A stretch of 6,074 bases of DNA from Clostridia bacterium (GTDB lineage: Bacteria; Bacillota; Clostridia; Oscillospirales; QAMX01): assembly GCA_017547975.1 (NCBI GenBank), contig JAFYNU010000173.1, forward strand, positions 1-6,074, in the 5' to 3' direction. Shown piece after piece: positions 1-5,368 of the stretch. The notes below the pieces were generated by a model. The model was not told the DNA's origin, ran no database searches, and worked only from the letters and a program-made list of their open reading frames with translations. The translations under genes and the position numbers were made by a program. Within the stretch, counting starts at the first letter, position 1; each line of letters opens with the position of its first letter.

Positions 1-39
1 CCGGGTGTTAGACGAGATGTGGTATTTTCCTGTTTTTCC

Positions 40-59
40 CCACAAGGGATTGTGGTTTT
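40..59 (+). terminator. weak terminator-like hairpin
   Basis: A 6-bp perfect stem (CCACAA at 40-45, TTGTGG at 50-55) with a GGGA loop is followed directly by TTTTC. It has the order of an intrinsic terminator on the + strand and could end a transcript entering from the left. The stem is short and only half G/C, and no upstream gene can be identified in the first 39 bases, so this is a tentative call. Confidence 0.3.
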
Positions 60-114
60 CACCCCTTCCTCCGTTTCTTCTTTTTGGACACGTTTTGCTC
101 AGGGGAGGTGAGCA

Positions 115-180
115 ATGGCTTTTCCCCTTTTTCGTTTCCATTTACGCCCTGCCAGTCATATCATTTCCCGGTTTTTTTAA
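115..180 (+). CDS. possible 21-residue small ORF with strong ribosome binding site
   Basis: An ATG at 115 lies 4 nt after a very strong purine-rich Shine-Dalgarno run (AGGGGAGGTGAG, 101-112). The reading frame is 21 codons and ends in TAA at 178-180. The peptide starts MAFPLFRF and ends ISRFF; it is rich in Phe, Arg and His with no acidic residue, so it would be basic and amphipathic or hydrophobic. I do not recognise it. Its stop lies just before the rnpB -35 box (189-194), and no clear promoter of its own is visible. It may be a real small peptide (leader or toxin-like), a decayed gene start, or a chance pairing of a purine run with an ATG. The ribosome binding site is the only positive evidence. 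Confidence 0.27.
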   Translation: MAFPLFRFHLRPASHIISRFF

Positions 181-188
181 ATGTTTCC

Positions 189-218
189 TTGTCAAGTACG
201 CCCCACTTATGATATAAT
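189..218 (+). promoter_or_regulatory. sigma-A promoter of rnpB
   Basis: A -35 box TTGTCA (189-194) is separated by 18 bp from a perfect -10 box TATAAT (213-218). The -10 is preceded by TG at 210-211, giving an extended -10 element. Transcription would begin near 225, which agrees with the 5' strand of the RNase P RNA P1 helix starting at 226. Confidence 0.82.
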
Positions 219-225
219 AGAATAC

Positions 226-575
226 GCAGGAAAGCCGAACGACCGCGTTGGGAAACCGATGAGGAAAGTCCGGGCACCACAGAGCAGGGTAACGGATAAC
301 ATCCGCCGAGGGTAACCTCAGGACAAGTGCAACAGAGATATACCGCCTGTCCTTGTGACAGGTAAGGGTGGAAAGGCGGGGTAAGAGCCCACCGAACTCC
401 CGGGTAACCGGGAGCTCCTGTAAACTCTATCCGGTGCAACACCCGAATTGCCGACACCCTCCGGGGTGCAATGCTTGCTCGGCATGGCAGAGGTCGGTGG
501 CATGAACCCTCCGGCAACGGAGGGGCTTAGATAGATGGTCGTTTAAGACAGAACCCGGCTTACAGACTTTCCTGC
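226..575 (+). ncRNA. rnpB: RNase P RNA, bacterial type A
   Basis: This is the catalytic RNA of ribonuclease P, which cleaves the 5' leader from precursor tRNAs together with the RnpA protein. The diagnostic conserved blocks appear in the right order: GAGGAAAGTCCGGGC (261-275), ACAGAGATATACCGCC (332-347), the block ending GGTAAGAGCCCACCG (about 379-394), TAAACTCTATCCGGTGCAA (421-439), and near the 3' end TAGATAGATGG (528-538) followed by AGACAGAACCCGGCTTA (546-562). The ends are set by a 9-bp P1 helix, GCAGGAAAG (226-234) pairing perfectly with CTTTCCTGC (567-575). The length of about 350 nt and the 3' conserved blocks fit type A, as expected for Clostridia rather than the type B of Bacillus. 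It has its own extended -10 promoter and no protein gene overlaps it. Confidence 0.97.
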
Positions 576-582
576 TTTTTTT
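567..582 (+). terminator. rnpB 3' end: P1 strand plus T7 tract
   Basis: The 3' strand of the RNase P P1 helix (567-575) is followed with no gap by seven T residues (576-582). No separate local hairpin lies downstream, so release of the RNA probably relies on P1, or on the local 3' fold, plus the U tract. Some read-through into the element at 620-710 is possible. Confidence 0.5.
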
Positions 583-608
583 GATTCTACTTATATTATA
601 TAGATGAT
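581..608 (+). promoter_or_regulatory. candidate weak promoter before the leader element
   Basis: This AT-rich stretch sits between rnpB and the structured element. TTGATT (581-586) could serve as a -35 box; the same hexamer is the -35 of the pgk promoter. The best -10 at proper spacing is only GATGAT (603-608, 16 bp, 4 of 6 matches). A better-looking -10, TATATT (592-597), lacks a -35 partner. A start near 605-615 would fit the base of the downstream helix at 620, but the promoter is not convincing and the operon might partly be fed from rnpB. Confidence 0.25.
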
Positions 609-619
609 CGAACGAGGGC

Positions 620-710
620 GTCCCATGGGAGCAGATCTTCAGATAACCGATGCAGACAGGATAGTCGCTACACCGACAAAGTCGGTGCGTCGGGTTCTGT
701 TCCACGGGGC
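620..710 (+). ncRNA. unidentified structured RNA / leader element upstream of the oxidoreductase operon
   Basis: The segment can fold into a closed, branched structure. The basal helix has an outer part, GTCCC (620-624) with GGGGC (706-710), and an inner part, TGGGA-G-CAG (626-634, one bulged G) with CTGTTCCA (697-704), separated by an A-C mismatch. Inside it, AACCGATG (645-652) can pair with CGTCGGGTT (688-696, one bulged G). At the tip is a perfect 7-bp hairpin, CACCGAC (671-677) with GTCGGTG (681-687), AAA loop. A T-rich run follows the basal helix. The downstream ORF starts only about 40 nt later, which suits a riboswitch or attenuator, but an independent small RNA is equally possible. 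I looked for T-box, SRP RNA, 6S, tRNA, TPP, SAM, cobalamin, glycine, c-di-GMP, guanidine and THF signatures and saw none. The fold is by eye; no alignment or energy calculation supports it yet. Confidence 0.5.
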
Positions 711-720
711 CTTTTGTTTT
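697..720 (+). terminator. terminator-like end of the leader element
   Basis: The 3' strand of the basal helix (697-710) runs straight into CTTTTGTTTT (711-720). If the basal helix forms during transcription it could act as an intrinsic terminator enclosing the whole element. This would make it the expression platform of an attenuator for the gene starting at 750, or simply the 3' end of a free small RNA. The enclosed loop is long (about 60 nt), so efficiency is uncertain. Confidence 0.38.
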
Positions 721-737
721 ATCCGATTTCGTAATAC

Positions 738-744
738 GAGGTGA
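738..744 (+). promoter_or_regulatory. ribosome binding site fixing the start of the FAD oxidoreductase
   Basis: GAGGTGA lies 5 nt before ATG 750. An in-frame GTG at 741 would lengthen the protein by three residues but lies inside this Shine-Dalgarno site, so ATG 750 is the start. Confidence 0.8.
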
Positions 745-749
745 GTTTC

Positions 750-2516
750 ATGTCTATTTTCCCCAAGATTGAACTCCAAACCCAATTCTGCGTGGTTGGC
801 GGCGGCCTTTCGGGCCTTGCCGCCGCCGTTTCCGCCGCAAGGCGGGGCACGAAGGTGGTCCTGGTACAGGATCGTCCCATGTTGGGCGGCAACGCTTCCA
901 GCGAAGTGCGTATGTGGGTCTGCGGTGCCCACGGGAAGAACATGCGGGAAACCGGTATTGTGGAAGAGTTGGAGATGGAAAACCAGCACCGCAACCCCTA
1001 CAAGAACTACAACATTTGGGACAGCGTCATGTTGGAAATGGTGCAGAAGGAACCCAACATCACCCTGCTGCTCAACACCACCTGCATGGATGGGGTTTGC
1101 CAGGATAACCTTCTCCGCTCCATCACCTGCTGGCAGATGACCACCCAGACCTTCTACACCATCACCGCCGACCTGTTTGCCGATTGCTCCGGGGACTCCA
1201 TCCTGGCTCCCATCACCGGCGCCCCCTACCGCATGGGGCGGGAAGGCCGGGAGGAATACCAGGAAAGCATTGCCCCCGAAAAGGCCGACGCCCGTACCAT
1301 GGGCATGAGCACCATGATCGTAGCCAGGGAGTATCCCGAGGAACGGATTTTTGTGGCCCCCGCCTGGGCCCGGAAGGTTACCGCCGAGGACTTGAAGCTG
1401 CGTACCCCAAACCTTCGCAGTTCCAGCGAAAACTTCTGGTATCTGGAGCTGGGAGGCATGGTGGATTCCATCAAGGACACCGAAACCGTCCGGGACGAGC
1501 TTCTGCGGCTTGCCTACGGCATTTGGGATTATCTGAAAAACGATCCGGAGCAGAAGGAAAAGAACAAAAACTTCGACATTGACTGGATTGGCATTCTGCC
1601 GGGCAAGCGGGAATCCCGCCGTTACATCGGCGACCACGTCATGACCCAGCACGACGTTTCCTCCGGCGGCCACTTTGACGACATCGTCGCCTACGGCGGC
1701 TGGAGCATGGACGACCACCATCCCGGCGGGTTTGATGCCTCAAACGAGCCGCCCACCATTTTCCACCCGGCTCCCTCCCCCTACGGCATCCCCTATCGTT
1801 CCCTCTATTCCAAGACCATTGAGAATCTCTTCTTCGCCGGCCGCAACATCAGCGTGACCCACTCCGCCATGAGCTCCACCCGGGTCATGGCCACCTGCGC
1901 CCTGTGCGGACAGGCAGTAGGCACCGCCGCCGCCATTGCCAGCAAACGGGGCACCACGCCCCGCGGCGTTTACCAAAACCATATTCGGGAATTGCAACAG
2001 AACCTGATGGATGACGACTGCTATCTTCCTTATATATACCGGGAAATCTCCCCCATCACCCGGGATGCCATTTTGGAATCCGATATGGAAAACGCCGAAG
2101 CCCTGCGGTTTGGCATTGACCGCCCGGTGGGCGACACCGATAACGGCGCATTGGGTAAAATCGGTTGTCACGTCACCTACAGGCTCCCGACAGAAGCCAA
2201 GGCCACCCTGGCCAGAATCGTGCTGGACAGCGACCTGAACCGGGAAACCCTGCCGGAGGAGGAATACCGGTTAAACCGACCCATGTTCCACAACATGCTC
2301 CTGAAAAGAGAGGCTTCCTACACCCCCAAAACCATCCTGAAGGACTTCACCCTGGTGTGCCGTACCGATGCCGGCGAAATTCAAATCCCGGTCCGGGGCA
2401 ACTACCAGCGGTTGGTAAAGCTTCCTCTGCCGGAGGATACCCGGGAGGTCACCTTAATTGCCGAAGCCACCCACGGGGTGGATTACGTACACATCTTTGC
2501 ATTCGAAATTCAATAA
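750..2516 (+). CDS. FAD-dependent oxidoreductase (FAD_oxidored type)
   Basis: The 588-residue protein is a predicted cytoplasmic flavoenzyme; no signal peptide or membrane segment is visible. An N-terminal Rossmann dinucleotide-binding motif, VVGGGLSGLAAA (residues 15-26), is followed by the block QDRPMLGGNASSEVRM (40-55), which is characteristic of this FAD_oxidored family. Further family-like segments are ADCSGDS (144-150), LPGKRESRRYIG (283-294), DDHHPGGFD (321-329) and the C-terminal FAD-binding stretch FFAGRNISVTHSAMSSTRVM (361-380). Residues from about 430 to the end form an extra domain rich in alternating hydrophobic residues with the motif LDSDLNRE (492-499), probably a beta-sandwich; this part is inferred. 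Homologues of this family commonly occur near carbohydrate-processing genes, but the substrate is unknown. It is the first gene of the operon, preceded by the structured element at 620-710, and 12 nt separate it from the next gene. Oxidation of a sugar or cyclitol hydroxyl is a plausible role, not a demonstrated one. Confidence 0.88.
   Translation: MSIFPKIELQTQFCVVGGGLSGLAAAVSAARRGTKVVLVQDRPMLGGNASSEVRMWVCGAHGKNMRETGIVEELEMENQHRNPYKNYNIWDSVMLEMVQKEPNITLLLNTTCMDGVCQDNLLRSITCWQMTTQTFYTITADLFADCSGDSILAPITGAPYRMGREGREEYQESIAPEKADARTMGMSTMIVAREYPEERIFVAPAWARKVTAEDLKLRTPNLRSSSENFWYLELGGMVDSIKDTETVRDELLRLAYGIWDYLKNDPEQKEKNKNFDIDWIGILPGKRESRRYIGDHVMTQHDVSSGGHFDDIVAYGGWSMDDHHPGGFDASNEPPTIFHPAPSPYGIPYRSLYSKTIENLFFAGRNISVTHSAMSSTRVMATCALCGQAVGTAAAIASKRGTTPRGVYQNHIRELQQNLMDDDCYLPYIYREISPITRDAILESDMENAEALRFGIDRPVGDTDNGALGKIGCHVTYRLPTEAKATLARIVLDSDLNRETLPEEEYRLNRPMFHNMLLKREASYTPKTILKDFTLVCRTDAGEIQIPVRGNYQRLVKLPLPEDTREVTLIAEATHGVDYVHIFAFEIQ
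798..827 (+). repeat. G/C-only inverted repeat inside the oxidoreductase gene
   Basis: GGCGGCGGC (798-806) is perfectly complementary to GCCGCCGCC (819-827), with 12 nt between. It lies about 50 nt into the coding region, over the codons for the Gly-rich FAD motif and the following Ala run. It arises from Gly GGC and Ala GCC codon choice, but in mRNA it would make a very stable hairpin close to the start codon. Confidence 0.6.
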
Positions 2517-2528
2517 GGAGGAATTCCC

Positions 2529-3530
2529 ATGCGTGACATCGAACCGATTCTGAAAAAGATCCGGGACACCGTCAAGTCCCACAAGCTTGCCGCCGAGGGG
2601 CAGTATTCCCGCTATCTCCACTTTATTCCCGAGGGGGATACCCTTCGCATCAACGAATACGGTGTGGCAGACGCGGCCAACATCCTCTATTCCCTGGGGG
2701 ATTTTTCCGACTCCCCCATCTTCCGGCAGGGTTTTATCGACGCCTTTGCCTCCCTGCAAAAACCCGACACCGGGCTTTTCCAGGAACCCACCCATTTCCC
2801 GGTGCACACCACCGCCCACTGCACCGCCGCCCTGGAGCTTTTCGACCGCCGTCCGGCTCCCCCAAAGGCACTTCTTCCTTATATAAACAAGGACAAGCTT
2901 TACGAGCTTCTGGATTCTCTGGAGTGGGTCAAATCCCCCTGGAACAACTCTCACATCGGTGCCGGAATCTACGTTTCCCTGATGCTTTCGGGCGTTGCCG
3001 GCAGAGAGTTTGAAAACGACTACTTTGCCTGGTTCTGGGAAGAAGCCGATCCCGAGACCGGTCTGTGGCGCAAGGGTTGCCTGAATCAGCCCGGCTCCGC
3101 CCCCGTATATCAGCACATGGCCGGTTCCTTCCATTATTTATTCAATCACGAATACGCCTGCCGTCCCCTGCGGTATCCCGAGCGGATGATTGACACCAAC
3201 CTGGAGCTTTACCGCTCTGCAGGTGCCCTGCCCGACTATTTCGGCAAGACCTGTAACTTCATCCAGATCGACTGGATCTACTGCCTGACCCGGGCATCCC
3301 GCCAGACTCCCCACCGTTTCCACGAGGTCAAAGCCGCCCTTCGCTCCTTTGCCAACGACTACTTCGACTACCTGGATGCTGTGGATCCCACCAAGGATAA
3401 GAGCTTTGACGACCTGCACGCCCTGTTTGGCACGGTATGTGCCATTGCGGAGCTCTACCGCGCTCTCCCCGGCGAATTTACCGCCGCCAAGCCCCCCAAG
3501 CTCGTGCTGGATCGCCGTCCCTTCATTTAA
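2529..3530 (+). CDS. uncharacterised alpha/alpha-toroid-like protein
   Basis: This is a 333-residue soluble protein with no signal peptide or membrane segment. I do not recognise a named family. The sequence looks like a series of helical hairpins of the kind that build (alpha/alpha)6 barrels (prenyltransferase/terpene cyclase-like toroids, or GH88/GH105-type hydrolases). Repeat-like units include FASLQKPDTGLFQ (73-85), WEEADPETGLWRKG (170-183) and LRSFANDYFDYLDAVDPTK (271-289). Histidines and aromatics cluster at loop-like positions: H89, H93 and H97; W138 and H142 in SPWNNSHIGAG; H196 and H202 in YQHMAGSFHYLF; D248 and W249 in IQIDWIY; and H297 in DDLHALFG. These could line a substrate cavity. 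The start is secure: AAGGAGG (2515-2521) lies 7 nt before ATG 2529. It sits between the FAD oxidoreductase and the Gfo/Idh/MocA gene, so it likely acts on the same metabolite, as a hydrolase, lyase, epimerase or partner subunit. Its function is unassigned. Confidence 0.85.
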   Translation: MRDIEPILKKIRDTVKSHKLAAEGQYSRYLHFIPEGDTLRINEYGVADAANILYSLGDFSDSPIFRQGFIDAFASLQKPDTGLFQEPTHFPVHTTAHCTAALELFDRRPAPPKALLPYINKDKLYELLDSLEWVKSPWNNSHIGAGIYVSLMLSGVAGREFENDYFAWFWEEADPETGLWRKGCLNQPGSAPVYQHMAGSFHYLFNHEYACRPLRYPERMIDTNLELYRSAGALPDYFGKTCNFIQIDWIYCLTRASRQTPHRFHEVKAALRSFANDYFDYLDAVDPTKDKSFDDLHALFGTVCAIAELYRALPGEFTAAKPPKLVLDRRPFI

Positions 3531-3564
3531 TGCGTACATTATTATAATATAAGGAGAAAGATAT

Positions 3565-4659
3565 ATGGAAAAGAAACTGCGTATTGGTATCATCGGAACC
3601 GGCGGCATCGCCCACGCCCACATGCGCGCTTATTTACAGCTTCCCGACGTGGAAGTGGTGGCAGGTGCCGACATCGTCAAGGGCAAAGCCCGGGAATTCT
3701 TCGACGAATTCGATATGCCCCAGGCCCTGGCCTTTGACAGCGCCGAAGAAATGCTCCGTTCGGTGGAACTGGACGGGGTCAGCATCTGCACCTACAACCA
3801 GACCCACGCCGAATGCACCGTGGCCGCCCTGGAAGCCGGGCTTTACGTCCTTTTGGAAAAGCCCATGTGCGTCACCATGGACCAGGCCGCCGAGATCCTG
3901 CGGGCCGAAAAGAAAAGCGGCAAGTTTGTCACCGTTGGCTTCCAGCCCCGTTATGACCCGAACTCCAAGAAGATCAAGGAGATCGTATCCTCCGGCGTTC
4001 TGGGCGACATTTATTACGTACAGACCGGCGGTGGCCGCCGCCGCGGCATTCCGGGACGCACCTTCATCGAAAAGAAAACCGCAGGCGTTGGCGCCCTGGC
4101 GGATATCGGCTGCTACGGCCTGGATATGCCCCTGAACGCCCTGGGCTACCCCAAGCCCCTGACAGTTTCGGCTTCGGCCTTCAACAAATTCGGCACCAGC
4201 CCGGAATACAATCCCCAGGATTACAAGCGTTTTGACGTGGACGATTTCTCGGTTGCCCTGATCCGTCTGGAAGGCGGCATCACCCTGGACTTCCGTATGT
4301 CTTGGGCCATGCACATGGATACCACCGGCGCCACCTTCTTCCTGGGTGACAAGGCCGGCTTCAAGGTCATGCCCGCCAACCCCGAAAAGCTGTGGGGCGG
4401 CGCCTGGGACGGCACCGTAGGGCCCATGACCATCTTCCACGATTCCTTCGGTATCCCCACCTCCACCCCCATCCCCTACATTCAGCACAACGTGAACCTG
4501 TTCTTGGAAAAGGTGAAGGCCTTCACCGAAGCCATCAAGACCGGCGGTCCAGCCCCCATTCCCACCAGCGAGATCATCTACAACCAGGCCATCCTTTCGG
4601 GCATTCTGGAATCCTCCGAAACCGGTCACGAGGTGGAAATCGTCATTCCCAAAGTATAA
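3565..4659 (+). CDS. Gfo/Idh/MocA-family NAD(P)-dependent oxidoreductase
   Basis: The 364-residue protein has the usual length and two-domain plan of the family. The N-terminal Rossmann fold carries GIIGTGGIAHAHMRAY (residues 8-23). The family EKP motif is at 98-100 (LLEKPMCVT), with catalytic Lys99. The C-terminal alpha/beta domain begins near residue 125 (GFQPRYDPN), and the active-site helix reads GALADIGCYGLDMPLNALG (176-194). Asp180 is kept; the position that is His in inositol dehydrogenase is Tyr184 here, as in glucose-fructose oxidoreductase-like members. Such enzymes oxidise or reduce hydroxyl/keto groups on sugars, cyclitols or their derivatives using NAD(H) or NADP(H). No signal peptide is present, so it is cytoplasmic. 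AAGGAG (3551-3556) lies 8 nt before ATG 3565, and 34 nt separate it from the toroid gene. Its neighbourhood suggests it works with the FAD oxidoreductase on one substrate; the exact reaction cannot be read. Confidence 0.92.
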   Translation: MEKKLRIGIIGTGGIAHAHMRAYLQLPDVEVVAGADIVKGKAREFFDEFDMPQALAFDSAEEMLRSVELDGVSICTYNQTHAECTVAALEAGLYVLLEKPMCVTMDQAAEILRAEKKSGKFVTVGFQPRYDPNSKKIKEIVSSGVLGDIYYVQTGGGRRRGIPGRTFIEKKTAGVGALADIGCYGLDMPLNALGYPKPLTVSASAFNKFGTSPEYNPQDYKRFDVDDFSVALIRLEGGITLDFRMSWAMHMDTTGATFFLGDKAGFKVMPANPEKLWGGAWDGTVGPMTIFHDSFGIPTSTPIPYIQHNVNLFLEKVKAFTEAIKTGGPAPIPTSEIIYNQAILSGILESSETGHEVEIVIPKV

Positions 4660-4662
4660 GTT

Positions 4663-5130
4663 ATGATTCATCTCGTATTGGTTGAGCCGGAAATTCCCCA
4701 AAACACCGGCAACATTGCCCGTACCTGCGCCGTCACCGGGTCGGTACTCCACCTGGTAAAGCCCCTGGGCTTCAAAATTGACGACGCCAAGCTCAAGCGG
4801 GCCGGTTTGGATTACTGGGATCTTCTGGATATCCGTGTCCACGAAAGCCTGGAAGCCTACCTGGCAGCCTACCCCGACGTGGAGCGCTTTTTGGCCACCA
4901 CCCGGGCCGCCAGGTCCCACACCGAGGCGGTATTCCACGACGGATGCCATATCCTTCTGGGCCGGGAAACCGCAGGTCTTCCCCAATGGTTGGTGGACCG
5001 CTACCCCGAATGCGGCTTTCGCATTCCCCAGATTCAAAATGCCCACGCCCGTTGCCTGAACCTGTCCAATGCGGCGGCAGTGATGTGCTACGAAGCCCTG
5101 CGCCAGCTGGGCTTCCCGGATATGAAATAA
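4663..5130 (+). CDS. trmL: tRNA (cytidine/uridine-34-2'-O)-methyltransferase TrmL
   Basis: This 155-residue SPOUT-class methyltransferase matches the usual length of TrmL (YibK), which works as a homodimer with a trefoil-knotted SAM site. In E. coli it 2'-O-methylates the wobble base 34 of two tRNA-Leu isoacceptors. Family motifs are visible in order: PEIPQNTGNIART (residues 9-21), LVKPLGF (31-37), LDYWD (49-53), ILLGRETAGLP (97-107), and the knot-forming C-terminal block ARCLNLSNAAAVMCYEALRQ (129-148). ATG 4663 follows the stop codon of the upstream oxidoreductase by only 3 nt, and no good Shine-Dalgarno site is present, so translation is probably coupled to the upstream gene. A strong terminator follows. 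The link to the redox genes is likely transcriptional rather than biochemical. Confidence 0.95.
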   Translation: MIHLVLVEPEIPQNTGNIARTCAVTGSVLHLVKPLGFKIDDAKLKRAGLDYWDLLDIRVHESLEAYLAAYPDVERFLATTRAARSHTEAVFHDGCHILLGRETAGLPQWLVDRYPECGFRIPQIQNAHARCLNLSNAAAVMCYEALRQLGFPDMK

Positions 5131-5139
5131 TCCTTCCCC

Positions 5140-5177
5140 AATCCCCGAAGAGGGTTTCGCCCTTCTTCGGGGATTTT
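5140..5177 (+). terminator. intrinsic terminator after trmL
   Basis: A 15-bp stem joins AATCCCCGAAGAGGG (5140-5154) to CCCTTCTTCGGGGATT (within 5160-5175); the outer 11 bp are perfect and one inner pair is G-T. A 6-nt loop closes it, and TTTTGTTT follows. This is a strong rho-independent terminator for the four-gene operon. Confidence 0.93.
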
Positions 5178-5284
5178 GTTTGCCAAAAGGCCCCGTTTGC
5201 CCCCTTGTGGGTTTTCTCCCAACCGAAAGGCATGGGATAAGGGGAAATTTATAAATATTTCGCCAACTTTTTTGGAATTATGGC

Positions 5285-5313
5285 TTGATTTCTTTCGGGT
5301 TATGGTCTATAAT
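5285..5313 (+). promoter_or_regulatory. sigma-A promoter of pgk
   Basis: TTGATT (5285-5290) and a perfect TATAAT (5308-5313) are separated by the ideal 17 bp. A second overlapping TATAAT at 5313-5318 may allow start-site slippage. AT-rich sequence just upstream (about 5245-5281) could act as an UP element. The start would be near 5320, giving a leader of about 50 nt. This supports a strong independent promoter for pgk. Confidence 0.85.
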
Positions 5314-5368
5314 ATAATTGCTTCCTTCGGGGGGTATTCGAACAAAATCATTACGAAAGGACACCACT

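Noticed and set aside
161..705. Minus-strand and short frames overlapping rnpB and the leader element
   Set aside because: They lie over the RNase P RNA gene, carry no protein motifs and have no convincing ribosome binding sites.
620..720. Leader element as a T-box, SRP RNA, 6S RNA, tRNA or a common riboswitch
   Set aside because: It lacks the T-box GGUGG sequence, the SRP GGUCAGG/GGAA/AGCA core, a tRNA cloverleaf, and the conserved cores of TPP, SAM, cobalamin, glycine, purine, c-di-GMP, guanidine and THF riboswitches as I know them; 6S RNA is also about twice as long.
741..749. GTG at 741 as start of the FAD oxidoreductase
   Set aside because: It lies within the GAGGTGA Shine-Dalgarno site that correctly serves ATG 750.
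639..1721. Long 360-codon open frame on the minus strand opposite the FAD oxidoreductase
   Set aside because: Its protein is a low-complexity Gly/Val/His-rich string with no family motif; it is the mirror of the C/G-rich third positions of the real gene on the + strand.
3543..3548. TATAAT before the Gfo/Idh/MocA gene as an internal promoter
   Set aside because: No acceptable -35 box lies 16-18 bp upstream (CCTTCA at 17 bp), and the AT-rich run is explained equally well as an open leader before the ribosome binding site.
3634..5046. 470-codon minus-strand open frame opposite the Gfo/Idh/MocA gene and trmL
   Set aside because: It spans two well-identified + strand genes, has a Gly/Val/His/Ala-biased composition and no recognisable domain; it is a shadow of codon bias.
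5200..5220. TTGTGGGTTTTCTCCC resembling TTGTGGTTTTCACCCC at 50-65, as a dispersed repeat or second terminator
   Set aside because: The match is short and imperfect, the local stem is only about 3 bp, and a strong terminator already lies just upstream.
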